From: Enterobacter bugandensis | Lineage (GTDB): Bacteria > Pseudomonadota > Gammaproteobacteria > Enterobacterales > Enterobacteriaceae | DNA: 64,000 nt | NCBI RefSeq assembly: GCF_900324475.1 | Contig: NZ_LT992502.1 | Span: 3,100,001 to 3,164,000, forward strand | Direction: 5' to 3' | Part shown: in pieces, positions 10,681-20,660 of the stretch | How positions within the stretch are numbered: the stretch's first letter is position 1 | Layout: each line of letters starts with the position of its first letter | The notes under the pieces: model-generated | The model's input: the letters and a program-made list of their open reading frames with translations, nothing else | Told to the model about the DNA's origin: nothing | Databases searched by the model: none | Translations under genes and position numbers: made by a program

Positions 10681-10921
10681 ACTAAACAATGTGTTATGGA
10701 TAGACACCCTCTTGAGTAAGGTCTTCTGGAAATATATCAGCCGCTTGAAATACACAACGGATAATGAATGACCATTCCGAAGACCAAAACAATAATAGCA
10801 ACAACAAGATTTAACATTTGATGCTGGGAGAATTGTTGCAGCTAACCTAATAGCAGGCAAGGAGACAACTGTCCTAATATCTGTTTTTAAGATTAATATT
10901 AAGAGCAAAGTTTTGACCTTT

Positions 10922-10935
10922 TAGGATTTTCTTTA
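10922..10935 (-). promoter_or_regulatory. Candidate RcsAB box of the colanic acid operon
   Basis: On the minus strand the 14-mer is TAAAGAAAATCCTA. It fits the RcsAB consensus (TaAGaatatTCctA) and, from memory, differs by a single base from the box described upstream of E. coli wza. It is upstream of the JUMPstart in the correct orientation, where the phosphorelay regulators RcsB and RcsA would activate capsule transcription. The promoter hexamers between it and the JUMPstart were not assigned. Confidence 0.65.
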
Positions 10936-11156
10936 TATTGACAAAAAGAGAGTAAAAACCATTATCTGCGATATATCCTAAAAAGCACTCAAAATAATAA
11001 AATATACGTATTTTGCTTATTTACACTCACCTGAGACTGCTCTCTTTTTTACGCATCGTATTAAGAGAAATCTCAGCCCGACATTGCATTTTCCCCCAGC
11101 TTTATCCATGATCGAAGTGTGACATTCGTCATATAACAGAAGGTATTGCTATTACT

Positions 11157-12740
11157 ATGGAATGGATTGCCGATCCATCAATCTGGGCCGGGCTGGTGAC
11201 GCTGGTCGTCATCGAATTAGTGCTCGGTATTGATAATCTGGTGTTTATCGCCATCCTCGCTGAAAAACTGCCCCCTTCCCAGCGCGACCGCGCGCGCGTG
11301 ACGGGTCTGCTGCTGGCGATGGTGATGCGTTTACTGCTGCTGGCCTCTATCTCCTGGATGGTCACGCTCACTCAGCCTCTGTTCTCCGTTCGCGGCCTGA
11401 GCTTTAGCGCGCGCGACCTGATCATGCTCTTCGGCGGGCTGTTCCTGCTGTTCAAAGCCACGGTGGAGCTTAACGAGCGGCTCGAAGGCAAGGACAGCGA
11501 GAACCCGACCCAGCGACGCGGGGCGAGATTCTGGCCGGTGGTGGCGCAAATTGTGGTGCTCGATGCAGTCTTCTCCCTGGATTCGGTGATTACCGCCGTC
11601 GGGATGGTGGACCATCTCGCCGTCATGATGGCCGCGGTAATCATCGCCATCACGCTGATGGTGATGGCAAGCAAAGCACTGACCCGCTTTGTGAACAGCC
11701 ACCCGACAATCGTGATCCTCTGTCTCAGCTTCCTGCTGATGATTGGCTTTAGCCTGGTTGCCGACGGTTTCGGCTTCCACATTCCGAAAGGCTACCTGTA
11801 CGCCGCCATTGGCTTCTCCGTCATGATTGAAGCGCTCAACCAGCTGGCGATATTTAACCGCCGCCGGTTTCTCTCCGCGAATCAGACCCTGCGCCAGCGC
11901 ACGGCCGACACCGTGATGCGCCTGTTGAGCGGCAGGAAAGAGGATGCCGAGCTGGACGCCGAATCCTCTGCCCTGCTGGCCGATCACAGCGACGGGCAAA
12001 TCTTTAACCCGCAGGAGCGGCTGATGATCGAGCGCGTGCTCAACCTGAATCAGCGCACGGTCAGCAGCATCATGACCTCCCGGCATGACATTGAGCATAT
12101 TGACCTCACGGCACCGGAAGAGCAGATCCGCGCCCTGCTGGATAAAAACCAGCACACCCGCGTGGTGGTCACCGGCGGTGAAGAGGAAGAGGAGCTGCTG
12201 GGGGTGGTACACGTGATTGACCTGCTCCAGCAGCAGCTGCACGGCGAGCCGCTCAACCTGCGCGCGCTGGTACGCCAGCCGCTGGTTTTCCCAGAAGCGC
12301 TTCCGCTGCTCTCCGCGCTGGAGCAGTTCCGCAACGCGCGCACCCACTTCGCGTTTGTGGTGGATGAATTTGGTTCGGTGGAAGGGCTGGTCACGCTCAG
12401 CGACGTAATGGAAACCATCGCCGGTAATCTGCCAAACGAGGTGGATGAGATTGATGCCCGCCACGACATTCAGAAAAACGCAGACGGCTCGTGGACGGCC
12501 AACGGCCACATGCCGCTGGAAGACCTTGTGCAGTACGTGCCGCTACCGCTGGATGAAAAACGGGAATACCACACCATTGCCGGTCTGCTGATGGAGTATT
12601 TGCAGCGCATCCCGCAGCCGGGAGAAGAGGTTCAGGTGGGCGACTATCTGCTTAAAACCCTGCAGATTGAAAACCATCGCGTGCAGAAAGTGCAGCTTAT
12701 TCCACTGCGGGATGAGGAAGAGCTGGATTTTGAGGTCTAG
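11157..12740 (+). CDS. yegH: YegH, TerC-family membrane protein with CBS and CorC/HlyC domains
   Basis: Inner-membrane protein of unproven function. The 527 residues equal the E. coli length. Residues 1-240 form a TerC-type domain of about seven helices with the conserved acidic motifs [12 protein letters not shown] and [15 protein letters not shown], suggestive of cation handling. Then comes a CBS-domain pair (about 300-420) and a CorC/HlyC C-terminal domain (about 440-525). It is divergent from wza. A spaced AAGG lies about 13 bases before the ATG. Transport substrate unknown. Confidence 0.93.
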   Translation: MEWIADPSIWAGLVTLVVIELVLGIDNLVFIAILAEKLPPSQRDRARVTGLLLAMVMRLLLLASISWMVTLTQPLFSVRGLSFSARDLIMLFGGLFLLFKATVELNERLEGKDSENPTQRRGARFWPVVAQIVVLDAVFSLDSVITAVGMVDHLAVMMAAVIIAITLMVMASKALTRFVNSHPTIVILCLSFLLMIGFSLVADGFGFHIPKGYLYAAIGFSVMIEALNQLAIFNRRRFLSANQTLRQRTADTVMRLLSGRKEDAELDAESSALLADHSDGQIFNPQERLMIERVLNLNQRTVSSIMTSRHDIEHIDLTAPEEQIRALLDKNQHTRVVVTGGEEEEELLGVVHVIDLLQQQLHGEPLNLRALVRQPLVFPEALPLLSALEQFRNARTHFAFVVDEFGSVEGLVTLSDVMETIAGNLPNEVDEIDARHDIQKNADGSWTANGHMPLEDLVQYVPLPLDEKREYHTIAGLLMEYLQRIPQPGEEVQVGDYLLKTLQIENHRVQKVQLIPLRDEEELDFEV

Positions 12741-12747
12741 GTAAACC

Positions 12748-12772
12748 AAAACGGCAACCCCGTTGCCGTTTT
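12748..12772 (+). terminator. Rho-independent terminator of yegH
   Basis: AAAACGGCAAC and GTTGCCGTTTT form an 11-base-pair stem around a three-base loop, ending in a T run, 7 bases after the yegH stop. The symmetrical A and T flanks mean it could also work for asmA-side transcription from the opposite strand. Confidence 0.88.
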
Positions 12773-12782
12773 AGTGTTTGCT

Positions 12783-12818
12783 CCCTCTCCCGTGGGAGAG
12801 GGTCTGGGTGAGGGCATC
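12783..12818. repeat. REP-like palindrome
   Basis: CCCTCTCCC facing GGGAGAGGG, followed by the tail TCTGGGTGAGGG. It is a single copy of the repeat that forms the doublet at 6606-6700 and recurs at 38156. It lies between the converging ends of yegH and asmA. Confidence 0.75.
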
Positions 12819-12832
12819 AGGCCGCACCGCCG

Positions 12833-14683
12833 TCAAAGCTTATCCAGAAGCTTCTTTACATCCTTGCCGTTCTGGGAATCTTTATTACGATCCGCCCAGC
12901 TGTTGAGCCGACGCTTCGCTTCATCCTGCAGATGCTTACGCAGGATCTGATCTACCTGAAGGCTGTAGTTCAGCGCCTGCCATTTGCCGTATACGCTAAG
13001 CGGAACCGGCGTCTCTTTGAGGAAGTCAATCAGCTTGCTTTCGCCCTGCCAGCCGGACAGCACCCGGACATTAAAGCGCGTGTCCGCCGTCTCTTTGACG
13101 AGATCCAGCGAGCCTTCTCCGGTTAACGACAGCATAGATGAAGTTCCCTGCATCCCGGCCAGCGTCAGCACCCCGTTATCCAGCGTCAGGTCAGTGGTGA
13201 AGCTGTCGAGGCGAGTTGCGCTGTCGTAGTTTTCCTGGGCTTTAACATCGCTGCTGCGCTCCACCGCCTGCTGAACCAGCTGCTGGAAGTTGAGCCCTTC
13301 CATTCGCGAATCTTTCAGGTCAACATGCGCCTCGCCCTGCCACTCACGGCGGAAGGCGTTGGCATCAATTTTGGTGCCTGAGAAATCGCCCGCCAGCGTC
13401 AGCTGACCCGTCAGGGATATCGGATAGTTAAAGGCTTTGAGGATGCTGCCAATCTCAACGTTGTCGAGACGCGGCTGGAATTCAGCGCTGGCAACGTCCT
13501 TACGCACGTCCAGCGTACCCGGAAGTGACAGGTGACCCACCCCCATTTTGCCGCTCAGTTCTGAAATTACCAGCAACCCGTTGTGGTTGAACATCTGGCC
13601 GCTCACGTCGGTAAAATCAATACCGCGCCAGCGCACGCTGTTGGCTTTCAGCAGAATATCCGCCGTGAAGCCGCGCAGCACGTTATAGTCAGGCTGTTCA
13701 AGGTTGGATGAGATAACCGGACGCGACACCGGTGACTGGCTTTGCCCCGTCTGCACGGCATCGCTGTCCGTTGCGCTTGCTGGCACCGGTGGCAGGATGT
13801 TCTCCAGGTTGAGCTTGTCAAACTGCAGGTTCAGCACCCACTTCGGCTTATCGTCGAGCGTGACGCTCGCCTGCCCTTTCAGGCTGCTGTCGTTGGCCTG
13901 CAGGTTAAGGTTATCCAGCGCCAGCTGTTTTTGCTCTTCGCGCCATACGGCCTGCAGCGTCCCCTGCCCGGCGATCCCCTGGGTCGGGAGATCCGCTCCC
14001 GTCAGCTGCCAGCTAAGCTGCTGGATGTCGGCCGTCAGCTGATGCGGATAGTCCGACGCATTCACGTTTGCATTCAACGAGAGGGACAGATCGCGCTGGT
14101 CGCGGTTTACCCGTCCGCTAAATTCCAGCGACGCAAGATGGTGTTCATCCTGTTCCATCTGCAGGTTGATGTTGCGAACGGTGACCTGCTCCTGATCCTC
14201 ATGCTGGAACACCAGCACGCTATCGGCCACTTTCAGTTTGCCTATATCAAAGGACCAGCCCGTATCGGACGGTTCATCCGGTAAGGTATTCTCGCGCGGC
14301 GCAACCGGCGCATTCGCGTCGCGCACGGCTTCGGTCTGCGGGGTAAGCTGAATGACCGCGCCCTTCAGCATCACCTGATTAACCTGCAGCTGATGGGAGA
14401 TGAGCGGGATCAGCGCCACATCGAGACGCATGTTGTCCGCAGAGACCAGCGGCTGTGCCGCGCCCGGCGCGGTTAACGACATGCGGCCAGAGAGAATGCT
14501 GAGCTGCGGCCAGACATGCCAGCGCAGCGGCCCGTCAAGCTTCAGTTGGTAACCACTGCGTGCCTCGACCTGCCGCACCATGTAAGCGCGGAAATCATTC
14601 GGGTTAACCAGCAGAACCAACGCCGAAAGGCCAGCAACCAGCACTACCAGCAAAATCATCAGCGTTGTCAGAACTCTTCTCAT
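12833..14683 (-). CDS. asmA: AsmA, outer-membrane assembly / lipid-transport-type protein
   Basis: A large periplasmic protein anchored by one N-terminal membrane helix (residues 5-27, hydrophobic LMILLVVLVAGLSALVLLV). The rest is a repeating beta-rich chain of the AsmA/TamB bridge type, proposed to carry phospholipids to the outer membrane and known to affect outer-membrane protein assembly. The 616 residues match the family. It lies 22 bases downstream of dcd and probably shares its transcript. Confidence 0.93.
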   Translation of the reverse strand: MRRVLTTLMILLVVLVAGLSALVLLVNPNDFRAYMVRQVEARSGYQLKLDGPLRWHVWPQLSILSGRMSLTAPGAAQPLVSADNMRLDVALIPLISHQLQVNQVMLKGAVIQLTPQTEAVRDANAPVAPRENTLPDEPSDTGWSFDIGKLKVADSVLVFQHEDQEQVTVRNINLQMEQDEHHLASLEFSGRVNRDQRDLSLSLNANVNASDYPHQLTADIQQLSWQLTGADLPTQGIAGQGTLQAVWREEQKQLALDNLNLQANDSSLKGQASVTLDDKPKWVLNLQFDKLNLENILPPVPASATDSDAVQTGQSQSPVSRPVISSNLEQPDYNVLRGFTADILLKANSVRWRGIDFTDVSGQMFNHNGLLVISELSGKMGVGHLSLPGTLDVRKDVASAEFQPRLDNVEIGSILKAFNYPISLTGQLTLAGDFSGTKIDANAFRREWQGEAHVDLKDSRMEGLNFQQLVQQAVERSSDVKAQENYDSATRLDSFTTDLTLDNGVLTLAGMQGTSSMLSLTGEGSLDLVKETADTRFNVRVLSGWQGESKLIDFLKETPVPLSVYGKWQALNYSLQVDQILRKHLQDEAKRRLNSWADRNKDSQNGKDVKKLLDKL

Positions 14684-14705
14684 GGCATCCTCAATGGACT
14701 AACGA

Positions 14706-15287
14706 TCAGTCTTTATCAATACGGCTGGCAACCGCACCCTGCTGGTCGCGGTATTTTGCGTCCTGGCGGCGGTTATAAGGCCTGTCTGCCGGGCCTGTGA
14801 GAGGTTCAAAGCTTAACGCACCGATCATCATTCCGGGGCGCAGCGCCAGCGGCAGTTTACCGGCGTTGAAGAACTCCAGCACGATACGGCCGGACCAGCC
14901 TGGGTCGATACGGTGCGCGGTCACGTGAACCATCAACCCCAGGCGGGCCAGAGAAGAACGGCCATCAAGCCAGCCGACGAGATCCGCAGGCAGGGTCACG
15001 GATTCATACGTCACCGCCAGCGCCAGTTCACCCGGGTGCAGATAAAAAGCTTCACCTTCGTCAATGATGATTTCATCACTCATGACGCGATCGAGCGCGG
15101 CGCTGACTTCATCCTTCGGCCCGCTGAGGTCGATGAACGGCGCAGTATGGCCGCTAAAGGTGCGGAATTTATTCCCCAACCGTACATCAACGGTCACCCC
15201 ATTGATGCGCTCCACGGGGGGACGTGGGGTAATAGACAAGCGGCCTTCATCCAGCCAGGCTTCAATATCACGATCGCAAAGACGCAT
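14706..15287 (-). CDS. dcd: dCTP deaminase
   Basis: Deaminates dCTP to dUTP, the main source of dUMP for thymidylate synthesis in enterobacteria. The start is taken at [11 protein letters not shown] (15287), which gives the standard 193 residues. The catalytic and nucleotide-binding residues Arg110-Ser111-Ser112 (RSSLARLG) and Glu138 (VLEFFN) are all present. It lies between udk and asmA, as in E. coli. Confidence 0.96.
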   Translation of the reverse strand: MRLCDRDIEAWLDEGRLSITPRPPVERINGVTVDVRLGNKFRTFSGHTAPFIDLSGPKDEVSAALDRVMSDEIIIDEGEAFYLHPGELALAVTYESVTLPADLVGWLDGRSSLARLGLMVHVTAHRIDPGWSGRIVLEFFNAGKLPLALRPGMMIGALSFEPLTGPADRPYNRRQDAKYRDQQGAVASRIDKD

Positions 15288-15312
15288 GGTTCTTTCTCCT
15301 TTCATGCATCGT

Positions 15313-15338
15313 ACCCTGAGCCGTTGAACGCTCAGGGT
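15313..15338. other. Hairpin between udk and dcd
   Basis: ACCCTGAGC (15313-15321) pairs with GCTCAGGGT (15330-15338) around an 8-base loop. Neither strand has a T tract directly after it, so it is more likely an mRNA-processing or attenuating structure inside the udk-dcd-asmA transcript than an intrinsic terminator. Confidence 0.55.
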
Positions 15339-15378
15339 AAAACCAGGTTATCTCTGAACGGTACACAATTCGCGCGGC

Positions 15379-16020
15379 TTATTCAAAAAACTGGCTGATT
15401 TTCGCTTTTAAGATATCAATAGCAATGCGGTTTTTGCCCCCGCGAGGCACGATGATATCGGCGTATTGTTTGGATGGTTCAATAAACTGCAGGAACATCG
15501 GACGGACCGTTTTCTGGTATTGCGCCATGACGGAGTCCATCGAACGGCCGCGCTCGTTAACGTCACGCTTGATGCGGCGCATCAGGCAGATATCCAGCGG
15601 GGTATCGACGAAGATGGAGAAGTTCATGGATTCACGCAGGCGGGCATCGGTCAGGAGCAGGATGCCTTCAAGAATAATGACCTTCTTCGGCTCGATGCGG
15701 ATCGTTTCCTGGGTACGGGTGTGTTCTACGTAACTGTAAACGGGCAGTTCGATCGCCTGGCCGCTCTTAAGCGCTTCTAAATGCTGGAACAGTAAACTGT
15801 GATCCATCGCATTCGGGTGGTCGTAGTTGGTTTTTACACGTTCTTCCATCGACAGATGGGATTGATCTTTGTAGTAGCTGTCTTCGGGAATGACGCCGAT
15901 ATGCTCATCACCTACCTGTTCACGCAGTTCGCGATAAAGCGTACTGGCAATTAGACTTTTACCTGAAGCCGATGCGCCGGCGATGCCTATAATGACGCAC
16001 TGATGAGACTTATCAGTCAT
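15379..16020 (-). CDS. udk: Uridine/cytidine kinase
   Basis: Phosphorylates uridine and cytidine in pyrimidine salvage. The 213-residue protein has the P-loop GASASGKS at residues 15-22, the HPNAMD substrate segment near residue 67 and the LID region [12 protein letters not shown]. It has the usual length of the family. It is the first gene of the minus-strand cluster udk-dcd-asmA. Confidence 0.96.
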   Translation of the reverse strand: MTDKSHQCVIIGIAGASASGKSLIASTLYRELREQVGDEHIGVIPEDSYYKDQSHLSMEERVKTNYDHPNAMDHSLLFQHLEALKSGQAIELPVYSYVEHTRTQETIRIEPKKVIILEGILLLTDARLRESMNFSIFVDTPLDICLMRRIKRDVNERGRSMDSVMAQYQKTVRPMFLQFIEPSKQYADIIVPRGGKNRIAIDILKAKISQFFE

Positions 16021-16363
16021 AAATTTAGCGACCTGAATAACCTGGATGTTAAGGAAGGACGACGCCGGAGCGTCAAACGCGGCAATTATAGGGATTTCGC
16101 GGGCGTGATACCAGTCGAATGCGCAGGTTCTGCGAGACAGGCTGAAAAGTGGCGCATTGATCCCTGAGAGAAATTTTAATGACCGTTTTTTCAGCGTTTA
16201 ACAGGAATTTTTTAGCGAGTAACTATTTAATAAGTCTATGATGTCAAATTATGAGCAGTCGCCATATGAATTGTAAATTGTTTGTACTAGCATAAACCAA
16301 ATTATCAAATTCACTCGTGCGTACTTCTCTCCTGACGGCATGGCGTCTCTGGATAAAGCGGTA
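16021..16363. other. Divergent udk / dgcE intergenic region
   Basis: About 340 bases with no convincing gene. It must hold the promoters of udk (minus) and dgcE (plus). The half nearer dgcE (16200-16320) is clearly AT-rich. I assigned no hexamers or binding sites. Confidence 0.6.
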
Positions 16364-19300
16364 ATGAATAAACAATACCAGCGGGTTTTGGTTACCACCC
16401 CACATCCTTTATTACGACTTGTCTGTCTGGGCCTGGTCACCTTTATCTTTACCTTATTTTCGCTGGAGCTTACCCGCTTCGGTACCCTGCTGGCGCCACT
16501 CTGGTTTCCTACCGCCATTATGATGGTGGCGTTTTACCGCCATGCAGGAAAAATGTGGCCCGGGATAGCCCTGGCCTGTTCATTTGGCAATATTCTGGCC
16601 TCGTGGATGCTGTTCTCCTGGGCGTCGATAACCCCCACCTACACCGCAATAAACGTTATTGAGGCCCTCATCGGTGCCGTGTTACTGCGCAAGCTGCTTC
16701 CGTGGTACAACCCGCTGCAAAATTTAAACGACTGGATCCGCCTGGCAATAGGCAGCGCGCTGGTGCCGCCGCTGGTGGGCGGTATTCTGATGACGCTTCT
16801 GATCCCCGGCCCTGAACCGCTGCGTAATTTCATCGTCTGGGTGCTATCTGAATCCATTGGCGCGCTGGCGCTGGTGCCGCTGGGGCTGCTGTTTAAATCC
16901 CATTACCTGCTCCGCCACCGTGACCCGAGATTGCTGCTGGAAACCCTGGTTACCATGGCCGTAACGCTGGCCCTCAGCTGGGCATCCATCACCTGGCTGC
17001 CGTGGCCCTTTACCTGCGTGATTGTCCTGCTGATGTGGAGCGCCGTACGCTTGCCGCGGATGGAAGCGTTCATGGTGTTTCTGGTTACCGTGATGGTCGT
17101 TTCACTGATGATTGCCCATAACCCTTCGGCGCTGACCACCCAACATGCCGGGCCGATGATGAACGCGCCGTGGCTGCCGTTCCTGATGCTCCTCCTCCCC
17201 GCTAACGTGATGACCATGGTGATGTATGCTTTCCGTGCCGAACGCAAACACATCACCGAGAGCGAAGAGCGCTTTCGTAATGCGATGGAGTATTCCGCTA
17301 TCGGTATGGCGTTAGTCAGCATGGAGGGCCAGTGGCTTCAGGCCAACAAGGCGCTGTGCAATTTCCTCGGTTACAGCCAGACCGAGCTACAGTCGCTCAC
17401 CTTCCAGCAGCTCACCTGGCCGGAAGATTTGCATACCGACCTGGAACAGCTGGAGCAGCTGGTCAACGGCGAGATCAACACCTACACCCTTGAAAAGCGC
17501 TATTACACGCGCAACGGAGAGGTCGTCTGGGCGCTTCTGGCCGTCTCCGTCGTGCGCCATGCCGATGGCTCGCCGCTCTATTTCATCGCCCAGATTGAAG
17601 ACATTAACGATCTGAAGCAGACCGAGTGGGTCAATAAACGGCTGATGGAGCGCATTACGCTGGCCAACGAAGCGGGCGGCATCGGCATCTGGGAGTGGGA
17701 TCTGGAGCCAGACATCATCAGCTGGGATAAGCGGATGTTTGAGCTGTATGAAATTCCGCCGCACATTAAGCCCACCTGGCAGCTCTGGCACGAAAGAATA
17801 TTGCCGGAGGATCGCGCCCATGCGGAGCAGGTGCTGCGGGATTCACTGGTTTCTCGTCTGCCGTTTAAGCTTGAATTCCGTATCCGCGTGAAGGAAGGCG
17901 TGCGCCATATACGATCCCTGGCAAACCGGGTGCTGAATAAAGAGGGTGAAGTCGAACGTTTGCTCGGCATCAATATGGACATGACCGAGGTGAAGGAGCT
18001 TAACGAAGCGCTGTTTCAGGAAAAAGAGCGTCTGCACATCACGCTCGACTCCATCGGCGAAGCGGTGCTCTGTACCGATATCGACATGAACGTCACCTTT
18101 ATGAACCCGGTCGCCGAGAAGATGAGCGGCTGGCTGCAGACCGAGGCCATCGGCCAGCCGATCCTGAAGGTGTTACACATCACCTTTGGGGAACGGGGCC
18201 AGCTGATGGAGAATATTCACAGCGGCGATATGTCACGCTCCGATATCGACCAGGATGTAGTGCTGAACTGCCGCACCGGCGGATCGTTTGATATCCACTA
18301 CAGCATTACGCCACTCAGTACCCTTGATGGGCACAGTATTGGCTCGGTGATCGTTATTCAGGACGTCACCGAGTCGCGCAAAATGCTGCGTCAGCTAAGC
18401 TACAGCGCGTCGCACGATGCCCTCACCCACCTGGCAAATCGGGTCAGCTTCGAAAACCATCTCAAACGGCTTCTGCAAACCGTTCGCGAGACGCGTCAGC
18501 GTCATGCGCTGGTCTTTATCGATCTGGACCGCTTCAAAGCCGTCAATGATAGCGCAGGCCATGCGGCGGGAGATGCCCTGCTGCGGGAACTCTCTTCCAT
18601 GATGCTAACCATGCTTCGCTCCAGCGACGTGCTGGCGCGCCTGGGCGGTGACGAGTTTGGGCTGCTGCTGCCGGACTGCAATATTGAGAGCGCGCGCTAT
18701 ATCACCGGTCGTTTGATCCATACCATCAATGACTATCACTTTATGTGGGAAGGTCGCCTGCACCGGATTGGCGCCAGCGCAGGGATCACGCTGATTGATG
18801 AGCATAATAACCAGGCGTCAGAAGTGATGTCGCAGGCGGATATTGCCTGTTATGCCTCGAAAAACAGCGGTCGCGGCATCGTGACGGTGTACGAACCGCA
18901 GCAGGAGCGGGATCGGAGCGCGCGCAGCATGATGTCGCTGGACGAACAGTGGCATATGATCAAAGACAATCATCTGATGATGATAGCCCGCAGCGTCGCC
19001 TCCCCGCGCATACCGGAAAGCTGTAACTTCTGGCTGATTTCGCTACGCCTGTGGACCAGCCAGGGTGAAGTCCAGGAGGAGCACGCCTTCCGTTCTGGTC
19101 TGGCGGAGCCCGAACTGCTGCACGCCCTCGACAGACGTATCTTTGGTGAGTTTTTCCGCACCTATGCCGCACAGGTCGCCCGTAAAGGGATGGGGGTAGC
19201 ACTGCCGCTTTCTGCCGCCGGTTTAGCCAGCGTAACGCTGGTCGATGAACTCCTCGACCTGCTCGATAACAGCCCCATGCCGGGCCGTCTGCTGCATCTG

Positions 19301-19693
19301 GTTATCGCGAGCGACGTGGTGTGTAATCCGGATGAGAATCTGCAGCGAGGGCTGCAAAAGCTTCGCCAGGCGGGCTGCCGGGTGATCTTCAGCCAGATAA
19401 GGCGCGACATGAACGTCTTCAGCCACCTGAGCCCGAACATGGCCGATTATCTGATGCTGGACGCCGAGGTGGTGAGCAACGTGTATGGTAATCTGATGGA
19501 TGAGATGATGGTGACCATCGTTCAGGGCCACGCCCAGCGTCTGGGGATGAAAACCATCGCGGGCCCCTGCAACCAGCCCATCATGATGGATACGCTTTCC
19601 GGCATCGGCATTGATTTTATCTATGGCGACACCATCGCCGAGCCGCAGCCGCTGGATCTACTGCTCAACACCAGTTATTTCGCCATCAACTGA
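16364..19693 (+). CDS. dgcE: Diguanylate cyclase DgcE (YegE)
   Basis: Membrane-bound c-di-GMP synthase. In E. coli it sits at the top of the cascade that switches on curli and cellulose. The order is an N-terminal MASE1-type membrane domain of about eight helices (residues 20-300), three PAS domains (about 300-670), a GGDEF domain with intact GGDEF at 761-765, and a degenerate EAL domain to the end. The start at MNKQYQRV matches E. coli and gives 1109 residues. An upstream in-frame ATG at 16340 would add eight residues and cannot be excluded. The 3' end overlaps convergent alkA by 36 bases. Confidence 0.94.
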   Translation: MNKQYQRVLVTTPHPLLRLVCLGLVTFIFTLFSLELTRFGTLLAPLWFPTAIMMVAFYRHAGKMWPGIALACSFGNILASWMLFSWASITPTYTAINVIEALIGAVLLRKLLPWYNPLQNLNDWIRLAIGSALVPPLVGGILMTLLIPGPEPLRNFIVWVLSESIGALALVPLGLLFKSHYLLRHRDPRLLLETLVTMAVTLALSWASITWLPWPFTCVIVLLMWSAVRLPRMEAFMVFLVTVMVVSLMIAHNPSALTTQHAGPMMNAPWLPFLMLLLPANVMTMVMYAFRAERKHITESEERFRNAMEYSAIGMALVSMEGQWLQANKALCNFLGYSQTELQSLTFQQLTWPEDLHTDLEQLEQLVNGEINTYTLEKRYYTRNGEVVWALLAVSVVRHADGSPLYFIAQIEDINDLKQTEWVNKRLMERITLANEAGGIGIWEWDLEPDIISWDKRMFELYEIPPHIKPTWQLWHERILPEDRAHAEQVLRDSLVSRLPFKLEFRIRVKEGVRHIRSLANRVLNKEGEVERLLGINMDMTEVKELNEALFQEKERLHITLDSIGEAVLCTDIDMNVTFMNPVAEKMSGWLQTEAIGQPILKVLHITFGERGQLMENIHSGDMSRSDIDQDVVLNCRTGGSFDIHYSITPLSTLDGHSIGSVIVIQDVTESRKMLRQLSYSASHDALTHLANRVSFENHLKRLLQTVRETRQRHALVFIDLDRFKAVNDSAGHAAGDALLRELSSMMLTMLRSSDVLARLGGDEFGLLLPDCNIESARYITGRLIHTINDYHFMWEGRLHRIGASAGITLIDEHNNQASEVMSQADIACYASKNSGRGIVTVYEPQQERDRSARSMMSLDEQWHMIKDNHLMMIARSVASPRIPESCNFWLISLRLWTSQGEVQEEHAFRSGLAEPELLHALDRRIFGEFFRTYAAQVARKGMGVALPLSAAGLASVTLVDELLDLLDNSPMPGRLLHLVIASDVVCNPDENLQRGLQKLRQAGCRVIFSQIRRDMNVFSHLSPNMADYLMLDAEVVSNVYGNLMDEMMVTIVQGHAQRLGMKTIAGPCNQPIMMDTLSGIGIDFIYGDTIAEPQPLDLLLNTSYFAIN

Positions 19694-20530
19694 CGGCGTC
19701 CAGCCGTCGGTATACCAGATGTGCAGCAGCGCGTAGGAGCGCCACGGCTGCCAGCGCTCGGCGTAACGACGGATCTGCGCGGGAGTCATCCCGGCGAAGC
19801 GTTGCTTAATCAGATAATCATCCGGCAGGAACACATCTTTCGCCTGCCAGCCTCTCAGGGCCAGGTAATTTGCCGTCCAGCGCCCGATGCCCGGCCGCTG
19901 CTGTAGCGCCTTCATGCTCGCCTCAACGTCCTCGGGCGGCGTCAACGGAAACGTCCCGTCAACAACCGACTGCGCCAGATGAATCAGCGCCTCCGCGCGT
20001 TTTACCGGCATCCCGAGCGCCTTGAGCGCCAGCGGATCGGCAGCGGCCAGCGCTTGCGGGGAGGGAAAGCAGACATAACCCGGTGCATCCTTCACCGGCT
20101 CACCGCACAGGGCGACAACGCGGGAAGCCAGCTTCGCCGCCATCGCCACGCTGACCAACTGCCCGAGAATGGCCCGTACGCCCTGCTCGTACGCATCCAT
20201 CGCCCCCGGCAGACGCAAGCCGGGGCGGGCAGCGCCGAGATCCCCCAGCGTATCCGCGATGTGCTGCGGGTTACAGGCGAGATCGAACAGGCGCGCGATG
20301 CGTTCAAGACACGTCTGCGCAACCGGAACCAACCCCGGGCTGAGCGTCACAATCAGCGTGTGGGTAGCGATATCCGGCGTCACGCGAAATATCCCCTGAT
20401 GGCCGTCGCAGGCAAAGCTGCGCTCGTAGTAGTCGCTCGTGACGGTTTCAATGCCCGTCACCGCACGCGCGCCGAGAAAGCCAAACATCCACTGCCAGTC
20501 GTAAGGGGGTTGCCACGTCAGGGTATACAT
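19658..20530 (-). CDS. alkA: 3-methyladenine DNA glycosylase II
   Basis: Base-excision-repair glycosylase that removes alkylated bases. The start at MYTLTWQPPYDWQW (20530) has a good AGGAGC ribosome site; open codons further upstream are non-coding in character. The 290-residue protein has the AlkA N-terminal domain, the helix-hairpin-helix RPGIGRWTA (residues 212-220) and catalytic Asp238 in FLPDDYL. No clear Ada box was found in the 130-base divergent region to yegD, so adaptive-response control is not shown here. Confidence 0.95.
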   Translation of the reverse strand: MYTLTWQPPYDWQWMFGFLGARAVTGIETVTSDYYERSFACDGHQGIFRVTPDIATHTLIVTLSPGLVPVAQTCLERIARLFDLACNPQHIADTLGDLGAARPGLRLPGAMDAYEQGVRAILGQLVSVAMAAKLASRVVALCGEPVKDAPGYVCFPSPQALAAADPLALKALGMPVKRAEALIHLAQSVVDGTFPLTPPEDVEASMKALQQRPGIGRWTANYLALRGWQAKDVFLPDDYLIKQRFAGMTPAQIRRYAERWQPWRSYALLHIWYTDGWTPSVDGEITGVEQ

Positions 20531-20660
20531 CGCTGCTCCTTTTTTATTTTTATCAGCATAAACGGAAAGACCTTGTTTTGCCTTGCTTTCATATTCCTGT
20601 TGTCGCGATGCAGACATTTCGTTAAAGTCTCGCCCCTTCTCACCGGCATGGGGATTAATC

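Larger units (their letters stand above)
10465..11156. promoter_or_regulatory. Divergent wza / yegH intergenic region with long colanic leader
   Basis: About 690 bases without a convincing gene. On the minus strand it holds, from far to near, the candidate RcsAB box (10922-10935) and the JUMPstart element (10643-10680). The remaining leader to wza is about 180 bases. The plus-strand promoter of yegH must lie between about 10940 and 11140, but I could not fix its hexamers. An open frame of 81 codons inside the leader (10663-10908, minus) has no ribosome site or recognisable product and overlaps the JUMPstart, so it was not called. Confidence 0.75.

Noticed and set aside
10663..10908. 81-codon frame in the colanic acid leader
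   Set aside because: It overlaps the JUMPstart element, has no ribosome site and encodes a Leu/Ile/Cys-rich sequence without recognisable features.
11331..12509. 392-codon open frame opposite yegH
   Set aside because: Very His/Gln/Arg-rich shadow; no start signal and the plus-strand gene is full-length and conserved.
20531..20660. Ada box upstream of alkA
   Set aside because: No sequence close to the AAAGCGCA core was found at a suitable distance.
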